A stretch of 64,000 nt of DNA from Ruminococcus sp. OA3 (GCF_022440845.1 NZ_JAKNTO010000001.1:2790001-2854000), one strand, 5' to 3'. Positions 1-10,344 are shown, counted from the stretch's first letter. Notes: a model not told the origin generated them from the sequence alone. A program made the numbers and translations.

Positions 1-1850
1 CTTGCAAGCTGTGCCAGACGGCAGATCGCATCCTCCACTTCTCCCGGTGCAACCATCATAAGGTCGGCAAGCTCGTCCACAATAATGACGACCTGCGGCA
101 TTTTCTTCGGCTTGGTTTCATCATCGATTCCGGATATCCTGCTGACTTTCGCGTTGTATCCTTTCAGATCCCGTACATTGTATTCTGCAAATTTATTATA
201 GCGTTCCGTCATCTCCGCGACGGCCCAGTTCAGAGCGCCTGCTGCCTTTTTCGGTTCAGTCACAACCGGGATGTAGAGATGCGGGATGCCGTTATACACA
301 CTGAGTTCGACAACTTTCGGATCGATCATGATCAGCTTGACATCATCTGGATTTGCTTTGTACAGAATGCTCATGATCAGTGTATTGATACAAACTGATT
401 TACCTGATCCTGTTGCCCCCGCGATCAGCAGATGCGGCATTTTTGCAATATCTGAAATCACAGGCTGTCCTGCGATGTCTTTTCCCACGGCAAATGCAAT
501 GGATGAGGGATGTTCCTGGAAAGCATCGGATTCCAGCAGCTCACGCAGCAGCACGGCGCTGTTTGTTTTATTGGGTACCTCGATGCCTACAGCAGCCTTA
601 CCTGGTATCGGAGCTTCGATTCGGATATCAGCAGCAGCCAGATTCAGCTTAATATCATCTGCCAGGTTCACGATCCGACTCACCTTAACTCCCTGATCCG
701 GCTGAAGTTCATAACGCGTTACCGTTGGTCCGCAGCTGATATCGCTGATCGTGACATTGACACCGAAATTTTTAAGCGTCTGCTGAAGTTTCAGGGCAGT
801 AGCCTTTAAAGACTGTGCCGTATTACCGTTTTTCCCTCCGCTGCCTTTGGTGAGCAGTGAAACAGGTGGAAACTGGTATTCTTCAGCTATATGGCTTTCC
901 GAGCTTTCTTCAGAAAGTTCACCTTTGATTTCCAAGACACTCTCCTGCACTTCTTTTTTTGACGCGCGTTTTTTCTTCTGTGGCTCCTGCTTTTCCTCAA
1001 AAGCAGGGATTTTTGCTTCTTCCGGATGGAATACGGTCGCCAAAACCGGCTGACTCTCTTCAGCAGGCGGTTCCTTCTGCAGTGTAAGTTCATCGAGAAA
1101 ACTGAACGTTTTTATCTCCTTCGGGGTATCCGTTGTTCCCTGTTCCGTATCAGAATCCTCTTTTAAATTAAAGTCAACTTCCACCTCCTGGCGTTTGGCA
1201 CGTTTTGCATCCCGCTGCGGTTTATTTTCCTTATATTCCTGATGTGCTTTTGAAACATTCTGGTATGCCCTGGAACTGTATTTGCGGAGTGAGGAGACCA
1301 CCGGCTTTTGGGTCATGATGATCGCTGATATTACGAGACCTGCGATGACGATCACGTACGCACCGATTTCTCCGAAAGCCAGACCGAACAGCCATGCCTC
1401 AAAGGCCCCGGTAATACCGCCGCCGATTTTTTCTTTCGCACACAGCTTAAAACTCTCGATCAGAGTATACCCTCCGTCTCCCACAGTCAGGAGATGAAGA
1501 AATCCGCACAGGAAGAAAATGCATCCGATCAGACCTGACATTTTTCTGAATATCAGAGAATTTTTATGATTTGATATATAGAATGCCGTTCCGGCAAACA
1601 GCAGTGCTGGAAATACATATGCCATCAGACCGAAAATCCCGAAAAAGAAAGAGCTGACTGCATTGCCGACGACTCCTCCGATTCCAAAATTACTGATGAA
1701 CAGTACAATAGAAACTGCCAGGACAAGCAGGACGATGATGTCCTGATAGACCGGACTGCTGTTTTTTGCTCCGGCGCGTTTGGATGTTGTTCTTTTGTTT
1801 GTCTGCCGGGTATTTTTCCGGACAGATTTTTTTTTCTGTGTTGCTGCCAT
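1..1850 (-). CDS. ftsK: DNA translocase FtsK/SpoIIIE family (5' part, cut by left edge)
   Basis: Membrane-anchored, ATP-driven DNA pump that moves chromosomal DNA through the division or sporulation septum. About 616 N-terminal residues lie in the window; the rest of the motor and the C-terminal gamma domain run off the left edge. A Lys/Arg-rich start is followed by about four membrane segments (roughly residues 35-165), a charged Glu/Lys-rich linker, then the motor. Walker A GATGSGKS lies near residue 480 and a Walker B-type stretch [13 protein letters not shown] near residue 590. The ATG at 1850 is chosen because GGGGAG lies just upstream and the basic N-terminus is typical. Gene order here does not say whether the role is division (FtsK) or sporulation (SpoIIIE). 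Confidence 0.93.
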   Translation of the reverse strand, partial: MAATQKKKSVRKNTRQTNKRTTSKRAGAKNSSPVYQDIIVLLVLAVSIVLFISNFGIGGVVGNAVSSFFFGIFGLMAYVFPALLFAGTAFYISNHKNSLIFRKMSGLIGCIFFLCGFLHLLTVGDGGYTLIESFKLCAKEKIGGGITGAFEAWLFGLAFGEIGAYVIVIAGLVISAIIMTQKPVVSSLRKYSSRAYQNVSKAHQEYKENKPQRDAKRAKRQEVEVDFNLKEDSDTEQGTTDTPKEIKTFSFLDELTLQKEPPAEESQPVLATVFHPEEAKIPAFEEKQEPQKKKRASKKEVQESVLEIKGELSEESSESHIAEEYQFPPVSLLTKGSGGKNGNTAQSLKATALKLQQTLKNFGVNVTISDISCGPTVTRYELQPDQGVKVSRIVNLADDIKLNLAAADIRIEAPIPGKAAVGIEVPNKTNSAVLLRELLESDAFQEHPSSIAFAVGKDIAGQPVISDIAKMPHLLIAGATGSGKSVCINTLIMSILYKANPDDVKLIMIDPKVVELSVYNGIPHLYIPVVTEPKKAAGALNWAVAEMTERYNKFAEYNVRDLKGYNAKVSRISGIDDETKPKKMPQVVIIVDELADLMMVAPGEVEDAICRLAQLA

Positions 1851-1901
1851 AACCTTTTGCTCCCCTTTTAATAATGATGTTGCGTCCGTTTGACTCCGGT
1901 A

Positions 1902-2777
1902 TCATAAAACATAATTACATATGATTGCAGTTGTTCCGATCAAAAAGCAGTAAAGTGCAAAAAAACGGAACCTGCTCTTCTTTATCAAATGCAGCATTAT
2001 TTTGATACAGAAAAATCCGACAACTGCTGCGGTCACCACTCCCGCCAGCCCGTAAAAAAAGGAGGCTGTGTTGAATGAAACCTTTGGAAGTTCCCTGAGC
2101 TCCCACACGGCAGCGCCGATAACAGCCGGGATGGACATAATAAACGAATACTTAACAGAAAATTTTTTATGAAATCCGCAGAGCAGGCAGGCGGCGATCG
2201 TAACACCGGAACGCGAGATACCTGGAAACACAGCAATCCCCTGGCAAACTCCGATAAGAAGTGCATAGCCATAACCAACCTCCCGCGGAAGTTTTTTTCC
2301 TTCTTTGCTGTAATCCACAACCAGCAGCATCACACTCGTGATATAAAGCCCCGTCCCTACGGCCAGCAGGGACCCGGCAGCCTGAACAGCCAGATGATTC
2401 ATCAGTACGCCGATGATAACTGTGGGAATCGTGGATATGAAAATCATCATGATAAATTTACGGTAATTATTATGTACGATTTTCTGATATCTGCGTTCTT
2501 CGCTGCCGCTGAGATTCTGAAAATATATTTGTCCATTTGCAGCCAAATCCCGGATCATCCGTATCATTTCCCAAAAAAGTCGCCTGATATCCGCCCAAAA
2601 CGCAACAAAAACTGCTGTCAGAGTTCCGACATGCAGCATTACATCAAATAAAATCCCCGTATCCGTCTGCATATGCAGCACCTGTTTCATAAGCGACAGG
2701 TGTCCAAAACTGCTGACTGGCAGAAACTCCGTACATCCCTGTATAATCCCCATAAGTATTGCCTGTAATAAACTCAT
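1902..2777 (-). CDS. uppP: Undecaprenyl-diphosphatase UppP (BacA family)
   Basis: Integral membrane phosphatase that converts undecaprenyl diphosphate to the monophosphate, recycling the lipid carrier for peptidoglycan synthesis; extra copies give bacitracin resistance. At 291 aa it is slightly longer than the usual 265-280. The N-terminal family motif QGCTEFLPVSSFGHL and the second active-site motif PGISRSGVT are both present, with several hydrophobic segments between and after them. It has its own strong minus-strand promoter about 40 bases upstream and lies directly upstream of ftsK (51-base gap), so the two could be co-transcribed. Confidence 0.96.
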   Translation of the reverse strand: MSLLQAILMGIIQGCTEFLPVSSFGHLSLMKQVLHMQTDTGILFDVMLHVGTLTAVFVAFWADIRRLFWEMIRMIRDLAANGQIYFQNLSGSEERRYQKIVHNNYRKFIMMIFISTIPTVIIGVLMNHLAVQAAGSLLAVGTGLYITSVMLLVVDYSKEGKKLPREVGYGYALLIGVCQGIAVFPGISRSGVTIAACLLCGFHKKFSVKYSFIMSIPAVIGAAVWELRELPKVSFNTASFFYGLAGVVTAAVVGFFCIKIMLHLIKKSRFRFFALYCFLIGTTAIICNYVL

Positions 2778-2812
2778 CCTTTTTAACCACCCTTATTGTC
2801 ATACACTTCAGT

Positions 2813-2841
2813 ATTATACCATAGGTTTTTTCGATATACAA
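2813..2841 (-). promoter_or_regulatory. SigA-type promoter for uppP
   Basis: Minus-strand -35 TTGTAT (2841-2836), 17-base spacer, perfect -10 TATAAT (2818-2813). It lies 36 bases upstream of the uppP ATG. Confidence 0.75.
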
Positions 2842-2877
2842 ACGATGTTTTTGGAGTCTTTGCCGTTTTTCTTTATG

Positions 2878-4266
2878 CTAAGCTTCCTTCAAAAAACTGC
2901 GATAGCATTTTACTGCCTCATAGATATCGGCTTTGCTTGCAACCTCCCACGGTGCATGCATACAGAGTACCGCCACCCCGCAGTCGATAACATTCATTCC
3001 ATAGTTCGCCATGATATAGGCGATCGTCCCGCCGCCTCCTGCATCTACCCTGCCGAGTTCTGCTGTCTGGTAATAGACACCGTTTTTATCCAGGATCGCG
3101 CGCAAAGCTGCGATGTACTCCGGATTTGCATCATTGCTGCCGCTTTTTCCGCGGCTCCCCGTATATTTATTAAGCACGATGCCGCGTGAGAAATATGCAG
3201 AGTTTTTGTCTTCAAATACGTCTGCGTACATTGGATCATATGCCGCACTGACATCCGATGACATCATTTTGGAATTCTCAAGAGCCCGTCTGAGCCTGAG
3301 TTCAGAATAATCCTCTGAGCATTCCAGTAATTCAGCAACAGCATTCTCAAAAAAGCGTGAGTGCATGCCTGTTGCACCGACACTGCCGATCTCTTCTTTG
3401 TCCGTCAGAATACAGCAGCAGGTTTTTCTGGCTTTTTTCAGTTCCATCATCGCCATAAAGGAAGTGAATGCACACACCCGGTCATCCTGTCCGTAACCCA
3501 TCACCATACTGCGGTCAAGACCGCAGTCCCTGGCTGCGCCGGCCGGCACAATCTCCAGTTCAGCGGACATAAAATCTTCTTCTGCGATGCCGTATGCCTC
3601 ACTTAAGATATTCAGCGCACAGAGTTTTACGCTCTCCTTCTCCTCTGCGCCTATCGGCATATTGCCGATCAGAAGATCCATCTGCTCTCCGTCTATAAAT
3701 GTGCCGGCATTCTGTTTCATCTGTTTGGAGGAAAGATGCACGAGAAGATCTGACATGACAAATACGGGATCCGATTCTTTTTCCCCGATTGATATATTAA
3801 CAACGGTGCCGTCCTTCTTTACAACAACCCCGTGAATCGCAAGTGGGATCGCAAGCCATTGATATTTTTTTATGCCGCCGTAATAATGGGCATCCAGATA
3901 TGCAAGCTCTGATTTTTCATAGAGAGGAACCTGTTTTACATCCAGGCGCGGAGAATCGATATGTGCACCCAGGATATTCATTCCCTGTTCCAGACTCTCC
4001 TCCCCTACCTGAAAAAACAAAACGGATTTCCCCATTTTTTCGATATAAACCCGGTCCTGCGGATTCAGTTTTTCTTTTGCCTGAATGATACTCTTCAGGT
4101 TACGGTAGCCGCATGCTTCTGCTTCTTTTATCATAATGCTGACGCATTCCCGCTCAGTCTTTCCTGTGGTCAGATAATCTTTGTACTTTTCACATATTTC
4201 GTTCAGTTCCTGCTTCTGATCTTCATTATATTCAGTCCATATACTTTTCTTATTCACTGTTATCAC
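2878..4266 (-). CDS. M18 family zinc aminopeptidase
   Basis: Cytoplasmic dinuclear-zinc metallopeptidase that removes N-terminal residues from peptides. Length 462 aa matches the M18 family (aspartyl aminopeptidase-like). The metal-binding landmarks are visible: GAHIDSPRLD near residue 100 (first His ligand), LTDKEEIGSVGATGMHS in the middle (catalytic and ligand acidic residues), and a C-terminal MHAPWEVASKAD with the last His ligand. No signal peptide. It appears to be a single-gene unit between uppP and the chloride antiporter. Exact substrate preference cannot be read from sequence. Confidence 0.93.
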   Translation of the reverse strand: MITVNKKSIWTEYNEDQKQELNEICEKYKDYLTTGKTERECVSIMIKEAEACGYRNLKSIIQAKEKLNPQDRVYIEKMGKSVLFFQVGEESLEQGMNILGAHIDSPRLDVKQVPLYEKSELAYLDAHYYGGIKKYQWLAIPLAIHGVVVKKDGTVVNISIGEKESDPVFVMSDLLVHLSSKQMKQNAGTFIDGEQMDLLIGNMPIGAEEKESVKLCALNILSEAYGIAEEDFMSAELEIVPAGAARDCGLDRSMVMGYGQDDRVCAFTSFMAMMELKKARKTCCCILTDKEEIGSVGATGMHSRFFENAVAELLECSEDYSELRLRRALENSKMMSSDVSAAYDPMYADVFEDKNSAYFSRGIVLNKYTGSRGKSGSNDANPEYIAALRAILDKNGVYYQTAELGRVDAGGGGTIAYIMANYGMNVIDCGVAVLCMHAPWEVASKADIYEAVKCYRSFLKEA

Positions 4267-4344
4267 TCCTGTCTTCTTATATTATAACATGCAATAGTAT
4301 AACACATTCTGCATGGCACGTGAACCTGAAACGATTTTCACAAA

Positions 4345-5907
4345 TCAAAACATCTCGCAGCACAGCCGCTCCATTTTATCATGGACAGCCGCATGGTCTC
4401 TTTCGTCCATCATGGTGACGATCACATCCCCGGCCAGCAGCTTCGTTCTGCCTTTGGGAATCAGTTCTTCTGTACCGCGCTGTATTGCCACCAGCAGACA
4501 GTTCCGGGGCCAGTCAATCTCACTGATCAATACCTCCTCCAGTCTCGAACCGTGATGCACCACATAATTCACCAGCATTTTCTGCCCTTGTTCTTCTGAG
4601 ACCGTCTGCCCCTGTTTCTTCAGCAGGCGTTCCAGAAGACTTTCATAAATTGGTTTTGACCGCAGCAAGGTCGCTGTGATATACGCCATCACAGATACGA
4701 TCGACAGAGAAAGCATCTGACTTAAGGATCCCGTCATCTCAAAGATAAGGATGATTCCGGTGAGCGGTGCGCGTACTATAGCGGCAAAGTACCCTGCCAT
4801 TGCGAGCAGTACAAAGTTATTGATATAGACCGGATCCATTCCAAAATACTGTACGCCGGCCGTCGCATATGCGCCTCCGATAAAACCGCCAAGCACCAGC
4901 AGCGGAAAGAAAATACCACCGGGCGCTCCGGAGCCGAAACTGACTGCCGAAAAGACAAAACGTCCTGCCAGGATAAGCAGCACAGTTCCCAGCAATGCAT
5001 CATTTGCCGTCAGATGTTCGATCAGAGCATGTCCGCTTCCGAGAAGTTCCGGACAGGTAAAGCCCAGAATTCCCGCACAGATAAAAGGAATCATCAATTT
5101 CATGGTGGAATTCAGAAACTTTGCATTGCTGTACAGCATCTGGACTTTTAAAGTAAACCAGTTATAAAACGCCCCCAAGAGTCCCAGGATCACACCGAGA
5201 AGCAGTATCATCCAATAATATCTCTGCGGCAGGGCATTTTCTATTCCAAACTGAAAGACTGACTCTGAGCCAAGAATCGCAGAACACAAAAAATCTGCCG
5301 TAAGGGATGCCGTCATGACAGACAACAGCACCGAAACAGAAAAGTTCTTATGTACTTCCTCAAGCGAAAACATGACGCCTGCGAGAGGCGCGTGAAATGC
5401 GGCTGATAATCCGGCGCTCGCACCGCATGTCAGCAGAAACCGTTCCTCCGTCCTTCCACGGTCCATTCCTTTTGAAATTCCTTTGCCGACCATGGCACCG
5501 ATCTGAATTGAGGGGCCTTCACGCCCAAGTGCCAGCCCTCCCAGAAGACACAGAAAACCGCCCAGAAACTTGGCCGGCAGCACTCTCCACCATTTCTGAT
5601 CCAGTTTTCCTGTCATTTCCCCTTCCAGCTGCGGAATTCCGCTTCCTGAGATCATTGGTTCGCATTTTAATAATCTGCCGACGGTAAACGCCAGCAGCAG
5701 TAAGATCAGAAACCAGCCGGCCATACGAAGCGGCGACTGCTTTGCATTATCCAGAATGACTGGCAGCCATTCTCCTGCTTTTTCCAGACATATGCGGTAT
5801 AGCATTACCACGAGACCGGCGGCCGCACCGACCAGTATCCCCTCGCCGATCAGAATGATCTGGAAACGTTCTGCACGTTTGATCGTGCTGGTAGTATCTT
5901 TCTTCAT
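4345..5907 (-). CDS. ClC-type chloride channel/antiporter with C-terminal TrkA-C domain
   Basis: Membrane ClC protein of 520 aa. All three ion-pathway signatures are visible: GSGIPQLEG, GREGPSIQIG and GSGAPGGIFFPLL. The Glu inside GREGP is the gating/proton glutamate, so H+/Cl- exchange is more likely than a passive channel. The last 70 or so residues form a soluble RCK_C/TrkA-C-like domain (VNYVVHHGSRLEEV to the end), a frequent ligand-sensing add-on in Firmicutes ClCs. An upstream ATG at 5937 is possible, but the ATG at 5907 is preferred because GGAGGAGG precedes it directly. It lies 45 bases downstream of the AGCS symporter gene on the same strand. Confidence 0.93.
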   Translation of the reverse strand: MKKDTTSTIKRAERFQIILIGEGILVGAAAGLVVMLYRICLEKAGEWLPVILDNAKQSPLRMAGWFLILLLLAFTVGRLLKCEPMISGSGIPQLEGEMTGKLDQKWWRVLPAKFLGGFLCLLGGLALGREGPSIQIGAMVGKGISKGMDRGRTEERFLLTCGASAGLSAAFHAPLAGVMFSLEEVHKNFSVSVLLSVMTASLTADFLCSAILGSESVFQFGIENALPQRYYWMILLLGVILGLLGAFYNWFTLKVQMLYSNAKFLNSTMKLMIPFICAGILGFTCPELLGSGHALIEHLTANDALLGTVLLILAGRFVFSAVSFGSGAPGGIFFPLLVLGGFIGGAYATAGVQYFGMDPVYINNFVLLAMAGYFAAIVRAPLTGIILIFEMTGSLSQMLSLSIVSVMAYITATLLRSKPIYESLLERLLKKQGQTVSEEQGQKMLVNYVVHHGSRLEEVLISEIDWPRNCLLVAIQRGTEELIPKGRTKLLAGDVIVTMMDERDHAAVHDKMERLCCEMF

Positions 5908-5952
5908 ATGCCTCCTCCAAATTTCACACGGTTTCATCTCCTGTAAATCTCT

Positions 5953-7338
5953 TCACTTTATCAGTTTCTGGTGTTTTATTATTTCATCGGTCACAGTTTT
6001 TGACAACAGCAGCACACAGATCAGATTCGGGACCGCCATCAGCGCATTCATAATATCCGAAAAATCCCACACCACATCCAGCGCACAGGTGGCTCCCAGG
6101 AACACAGCCAATGCATACAAAAAGCGATAGACAATACAGTATTTCGGCTTCTTTACAAGAAACTCAAAGGCCTTTTCACCCTGATATTCCCAGGCGATGA
6201 TCGTCGCAAATGCAAACAGTGCGATACCGATACTGACCAGATAGCCTCCCCAGTTCCCAAAGGTTGTAGAAAAAGCTGCTATGGTCAGGGCAGATCCTGT
6301 CACCAGCTCCCCGGAAGCATCTGTCATCCCCAGTACGCCTGAAGCAGCCAATGCAAGACCTGTCACCAGGCAGATAACGATTGTATCAAAAAATACACCC
6401 GTCATACTGATATATCCCTGTCGTACGGGATCATCGGTATTCGCAGCCGCCGCACTTATCCCTGCCGCCCCAAGACCGGCCTCATTGGAAAATACACCTC
6501 TGGATACCCCCCAACGCAATGCCTGCTGTGCGGATACGACCAGCGTGCCTCCCATTCCCCCGGCGGCAGCCCGGGGTGAAAATGCCATCGTGACGATCGC
6601 GGCAATTCCTCCCGGAAGGTTCTCTATATTCATGAAGATGACTGCCAGCGCACCAGCCATATAGAAAACTGCCATACACGGTACGAGAATCTGAGTCACG
6701 CGGGAAATGGACTTGATGCCTCCAAGGATGGCAAATATCGCGAACAGGGTGGCTGCCAGACCTGTCAGCCCCTCCGATATCCCAAAAGTCTCTTTCATTG
6801 CCGCTGCGATCGAGTTGGACTGTGTCATATTCCCAATGCCAAAAGAAGCAAACACAGCAAATAACGCAAACAGCGTACCGAACAGCTGGCCCATCCTCCG
6901 GTTTGGGAATGCCTGTCGCATCGTATACATCGGTCCGCCTGATATCTCGCCCTGTTCATTGACGACCCGGTATTTGACTGACAACATGCTCTCTGCGAAT
7001 TTCGTGGAAAAGCCAGTCAGTGCAGAAAGCATCATCCAGAGCAGCGCCCCCGGACCGCCTAAGACCATTGCAGTCGCCACGCCCACGATGTTGCCTGTTC
7101 CGATCGTTGCGGCCAGCTCCGTCATCAGTGAGGAGAAAGACGAGATGTCTCCGTCGCTGTCATCCTTCGTTCTGGAATCCCGCCCGAGTACACACTTCAA
7201 TGCGTAGCCCAGGTTGCGGACCGGCAGGAATCTCATTTTGATCATCAGCCAGATTCCCGTCCCCAATATAAAAATGATCATCGCCGGGCCCCACACGATA
7301 TCATCAATCCGTCTTAAAATTTCCGCGGCTTTTTCCAT
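5953..7338 (-). CDS. Sodium:alanine/glycine symporter (AGCS family)
   Basis: Secondary transporter of 461 aa that imports alanine, glycine or a related amino acid with Na+. The family hallmarks are present: MTELAATIGTGNIVGVATA in the first third, GGPMYTM, and SNEAGLGAAGISAAAA in the middle, with about ten hydrophobic segments. Start: ATG 7338 lies downstream of GGTCGG; no better RBS is visible. Two dyad symmetries lie 27-53 bases upstream and could be an operator. D- versus L-alanine cannot be distinguished; the alr gene is 3.4 kb away and not clearly linked. Confidence 0.92.
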   Translation of the reverse strand: MEKAAEILRRIDDIVWGPAMIIFILGTGIWLMIKMRFLPVRNLGYALKCVLGRDSRTKDDSDGDISSFSSLMTELAATIGTGNIVGVATAMVLGGPGALLWMMLSALTGFSTKFAESMLSVKYRVVNEQGEISGGPMYTMRQAFPNRRMGQLFGTLFALFAVFASFGIGNMTQSNSIAAAMKETFGISEGLTGLAATLFAIFAILGGIKSISRVTQILVPCMAVFYMAGALAVIFMNIENLPGGIAAIVTMAFSPRAAAGGMGGTLVVSAQQALRWGVSRGVFSNEAGLGAAGISAAAANTDDPVRQGYISMTGVFFDTIVICLVTGLALAASGVLGMTDASGELVTGSALTIAAFSTTFGNWGGYLVSIGIALFAFATIIAWEYQGEKAFEFLVKKPKYCIVYRFLYALAVFLGATCALDVVWDFSDIMNALMAVPNLICVLLLSKTVTDEIIKHQKLIK

Positions 7339-7364
7339 TCCGACCTCAAAGCATCGTTGTTCCT

Positions 7365-7391
7365 CTTACTATATACAGTAAGGACTTCCTT
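7365..7391. promoter_or_regulatory. Tandem dyads upstream of the AGCS symporter gene
   Basis: A perfect dyad CTTACT-6 nt-AGTAAG (7365-7382) is followed at once by AAGGA-2 nt-TCCTT (7380-7391). On the minus strand the first covers TATATA/TATAGT, a possible -10 box. This would suit a repressor or activator site, but no regulator gene is adjacent. Confidence 0.35.
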
Positions 7392-7419
7392 TATTACTGC
7401 GATTTATACAGCGGACATG

Positions 7420-7449
7420 GAAAAAAGTGCCCTAGAACCAGGCACTTTA
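7420..7449 (-). terminator. Intrinsic terminator downstream of tepA
   Basis: Read on the minus strand, AAAGTGCC pairs with GGGCACTTT across an eight-base loop and is followed by TTT. It lies 13 bases past the tepA stop. Confidence 0.75.
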
Positions 7450-7461
7450 TGAAATCAGCTG

Positions 7462-8106
7462 TTATGCGTTCTGTTTTTCCTGTTCAATCAGTTCCCGGAG
7501 TTTTGCGAGAGCCTTGCTGATCCCTCCGACCTCATCGATCAGTCCTTCACGGACGGCTTCTTTTCCGTCAAGCATTGTTCCAACATCTTTAACCAGCATT
7601 CCCGTGTCCAGCATCAGCTCTTCCAGACGCTGCTGTGAAATATTGGAGTGCCCGGATACAAATTCCGTGATCCTGTCCTGCGTCTTCTCAATATTGCGGT
7701 AGGACTGTGCAACACCGATGAACATGCCGTTGGAACGCACCGGATGAATCACCATGGTTGCACTCGGTACGATAAAAGAGTAATCCGAAGAAACGGCAAG
7801 CGGCACACCGATCGAATGGCCTCCCCCCAGTACAAGGGAAACGGTCGGTTTGCCAAGAGACGCAATCATCTCTGCGATGGCAAGGCCGGCTTCCACATCT
7901 CCTCCTACAGTATTCAGGAGGACCAGCATTCCCTCGATACGATCGTTATCCTCCACCATCGCAAGGCGAGGAAGGATATGTTCATATTTCGTCGTCTTAG
8001 AGCGCTCAGGAAGCGCTTCATGACCTTCAATCTCACCGATAATCGTCAGCAGCTGTATACTTGACTCCAGTTCTGCCATATTACCGGTCTTTGTTGTATT
8101 TTCCAT
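7462..8106 (-). CDS. tepA: ClpP-like serine protease TepA
   Basis: Cytoplasmic ClpP/crotonase-fold protease of 214 aa, closest by eye to Bacillus TepA (YmfB), reported to aid protein translocation or degradation of exported proteins. The nucleophile region is GGGHSIGVPLAVSSDYS, with the TepA-specific GHS in place of the GxASMA of true ClpP, and the following IHPVR supplies the His. The early GDVEAGLAIAEMI stretch is also family-typical. A GTG at 8112 is possible, but ATG 8106 is better placed behind AAGGAG. In Bacillus this gene sits beside spoIIIE; here it is about 5.6 kb upstream of the ftsK gene, with three transport/peptidase genes and uppP between. Confidence 0.9.
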   Translation of the reverse strand: MENTTKTGNMAELESSIQLLTIIGEIEGHEALPERSKTTKYEHILPRLAMVEDNDRIEGMLVLLNTVGGDVEAGLAIAEMIASLGKPTVSLVLGGGHSIGVPLAVSSDYSFIVPSATMVIHPVRSNGMFIGVAQSYRNIEKTQDRITEFVSGHSNISQQRLEELMLDTGMLVKDVGTMLDGKEAVREGLIDEVGGISKALAKLRELIEQEKQNA

Positions 8107-8159
8107 GTGCACATACTCCTTTTTTGAGATAGTATGTGCGCATGGAAGAATTTTATGCC

Positions 8160-8888
8160 TTACTCGTCCCAGTTGTGATATACGTACTGTACATCATCGT
8201 CATCCTCCAGCAGATCCAGGGTTTTCTGCAGATTTTTGACTGCGGTTTCGTCGTCAAGCTCAACCCAGGTCTGCGGGATCATTGTCACTTCTGCAGACGC
8301 CATCGGAATGTTGCCGCTTTCAAGTGCTTCGCGTACCGCTGAAAAATCATCGGGGGCTGTCAATACCTCATAGCTGTCCTCTTCCTCTGAAAAGTCTTCC
8401 GCACCTGCATCGAGTGCAATCATCATCAGATCATCCGCGTCCATCTCACATTCTTCTTTTGAAATAATGATCTGGCCCTTTTTATCAAACATAAAAGATA
8501 CACATCCGGGTGTTCCGATATTTCCGTTTCCCTTTGTAAATGCGCTTCTCACATTTGCCGCTGTCCGGTTTTTGTTGTCTGTCAGCGCGTCAACGATGAT
8601 GGCAATGCCATTCGGCCCATACCCTTCATAGGTAATATACTCATAGTCAGAGGCATTCGCGTCTCCCGCTGCTTTTTTAATTCCACGGTCAATGGTATCA
8701 TTCGGCATGTTGTTAGCCTTTGCCTTTGCGATCACATCGCGCAGCTTGCTGTTGTTGGCCGGATCCGGTCCGCCTTCCTTGACAGCTACCACGATCTCAC
8801 GACCGATAATGGTAAAAATCTTCCCTTTTTTCGCATCATTTTTTTCTTTTTTGTGTTTTATGTTTGCAAATTTTGAATGTCCAGACAT
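8160..8888 (-). CDS. yebC: YebC/PmpR family protein
   Basis: Conserved cytoplasmic protein of 242 aa, long called a transcriptional regulator; family members have more recently been linked to relief of ribosome stalling at proline-rich stretches. The diagnostic N-terminus [15 protein letters not shown] is present (most family members have SGHSKWANI), followed by FTIIGREI and [12 protein letters not shown]. The C-terminus is acidic ([12 protein letters not shown]). The gene stands alone between tepA and the CorC-like gene; no ruvC or other recombination gene, common YebC neighbours elsewhere, is adjacent. Confidence 0.95.
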   Translation of the reverse strand: MSGHSKFANIKHKKEKNDAKKGKIFTIIGREIVVAVKEGGPDPANNSKLRDVIAKAKANNMPNDTIDRGIKKAAGDANASDYEYITYEGYGPNGIAIIVDALTDNKNRTAANVRSAFTKGNGNIGTPGCVSFMFDKKGQIIISKEECEMDADDLMMIALDAGAEDFSEEEDSYEVLTAPDDFSAVREALESGNIPMASAEVTMIPQTWVELDDETAVKNLQKTLDLLEDDDDVQYVYHNWDE

Positions 8889-8944
8889 GTGTCCTCTCCC
8901 TCTTCCTGCTGTAATTTTCTGTAAAATAATTCATGATGTCTGCG

Positions 8945-10264
8945 TCAGCAGACATGTCCTTTCGTTACCCGTAATTTTTGTATGATATTGTCTTCTACCA
9001 CCAGAATCTGAAAGCAGTAACCAAACGCTTCCACCTCCTTGTCCTCTTCCGTCGGGATATGACCGAGCAGCGAGGTCAGATATCCGTTCAGCGTTTCAAA
9101 CTCCTGATCGTCAAAATCCAGCCCCAGAACTTCTCCTACCTGTTCCAGCGGAGTAAGCCCGTCCATCAGCATACTGTCATCAAACTGCGGCTGAATAAAA
9201 TCATCACTGTCATCGTACTCGTCCAGGATATTTCCGACGATCTCCTCCAGGATATCTTCCATCGTCACGATACCGGAGGTCTGTCCATACTCATCGATGA
9301 CGATCGTCATATGTACTTTTTTTGCCTGCATGGCTTTGAAAATTGAGTCAATATTCCGTGTCTCCGGAATGAATCCCACGTATCTGACAAGATTTTTAAT
9401 CTCACAGACAGGGGCATCCTGCTGATTGTGCTCGATCATCTGAATGGCAGCATCTTTCATGTGAATGATGCCGATGATATTATCAATCGTTTCATGATAT
9501 ACCGGATAACGCGTATTGCTGTTTTCCAGCATAAATGCCATCGCTTCACCGAGCGTTGTTGATGCTTCGATGGCATTGACATTTTTCCTGTGTGTCATGA
9601 TATCGCGTGCTGTTTTATCGCCGAAGGCCATGATATTTTGAATCATCTCGGCTTCGCTTTCGAGGATAACCCCCTGTTCATGTGCTTCATCTACAAGATC
9701 GATGATCTCATCTTCTGTGACATCATCCTGGTAATGGTAAGGATCGATGCCGAACAGGCGCACAAGTCCGTTTGCAGCCTTATTCAAAAAGAATGTAACC
9801 GGTGTCATGAGCATAATGATCAGACGAACTGCACCGACAAGTTTCACTGCACAGCTTTCCGCATGATAAGATCCTATTTTCTGTGGTGCAAGATATCCCA
9901 CAGAAATGGAAAAAACCAGCAGTATCAGTACGATGAGAATTCCGGATATCACCCAGCCCGGAGTACTGGTTATGTATGGCATAACAATTCCGTGAAAATA
10001 GCCGGAAAACCTCCGGACAACAAAAAGCCCGGCAGCCATGCCGAACAGCATTGTAACGACCTGTGCCGTACTGTTCAGCAAAAAGGGCTCTTCTACAAGC
10101 CGCAGCATATAAGCGTACTTTTCATTTCCGGTCTCCGCCTCTTTTTCAGCGTTACTTTCACTGATATTCAAAAGTGCCGCGCGAAAGGTGTTCATCACAA
10201 CACTTACGATCGTAAAAATAAGAAAAATCAGACCCCCAGGTAAAGGGCTACTGCCATCGTCCAT
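8945..10264 (-). CDS. CNNM/CorC (hemolysin C-like) membrane protein with CBS pair
   Basis: Membrane protein of 439 aa with three parts: an N-terminal CNNM/DUF21 membrane domain (residues about 1-190, four hydrophobic segments), two CBS domains (about 205-330, with RDIMTHRKNV and RYPVYHETIDNIIGIIHMKD), and a C-terminal CorC_HlyC domain (about 345-430). Family members act in Mg2+/Co2+ homeostasis, probably as Na+-coupled Mg2+ exporters; the 'hemolysin' label is historical. The acidic DEYDDSDDF linker joins the CBS and C-terminal domains. The start MDDGSSPLPGG at ATG 10264 follows AAGGAG. Confidence 0.9.
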   Translation of the reverse strand: MDDGSSPLPGGLIFLIFTIVSVVMNTFRAALLNISESNAEKEAETGNEKYAYMLRLVEEPFLLNSTAQVVTMLFGMAAGLFVVRRFSGYFHGIVMPYITSTPGWVISGILIVLILLVFSISVGYLAPQKIGSYHAESCAVKLVGAVRLIIMLMTPVTFFLNKAANGLVRLFGIDPYHYQDDVTEDEIIDLVDEAHEQGVILESEAEMIQNIMAFGDKTARDIMTHRKNVNAIEASTTLGEAMAFMLENSNTRYPVYHETIDNIIGIIHMKDAAIQMIEHNQQDAPVCEIKNLVRYVGFIPETRNIDSIFKAMQAKKVHMTIVIDEYGQTSGIVTMEDILEEIVGNILDEYDDSDDFIQPQFDDSMLMDGLTPLEQVGEVLGLDFDDQEFETLNGYLTSLLGHIPTEEDKEVEAFGYCFQILVVEDNIIQKLRVTKGHVC

Positions 10265-10344
10265 GTATTACTCCTTTATATTCACTCATCTTTTGTCATT
10301 AAAAATATACCATCATCCATCCAATCCGTCAATATGGACTCCCT

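Noticed and set aside
9590-10243. Plus-strand open frame of 217 codons
   Set aside because: Antisense to the CorC-like gene with no RBS and no family resemblance.
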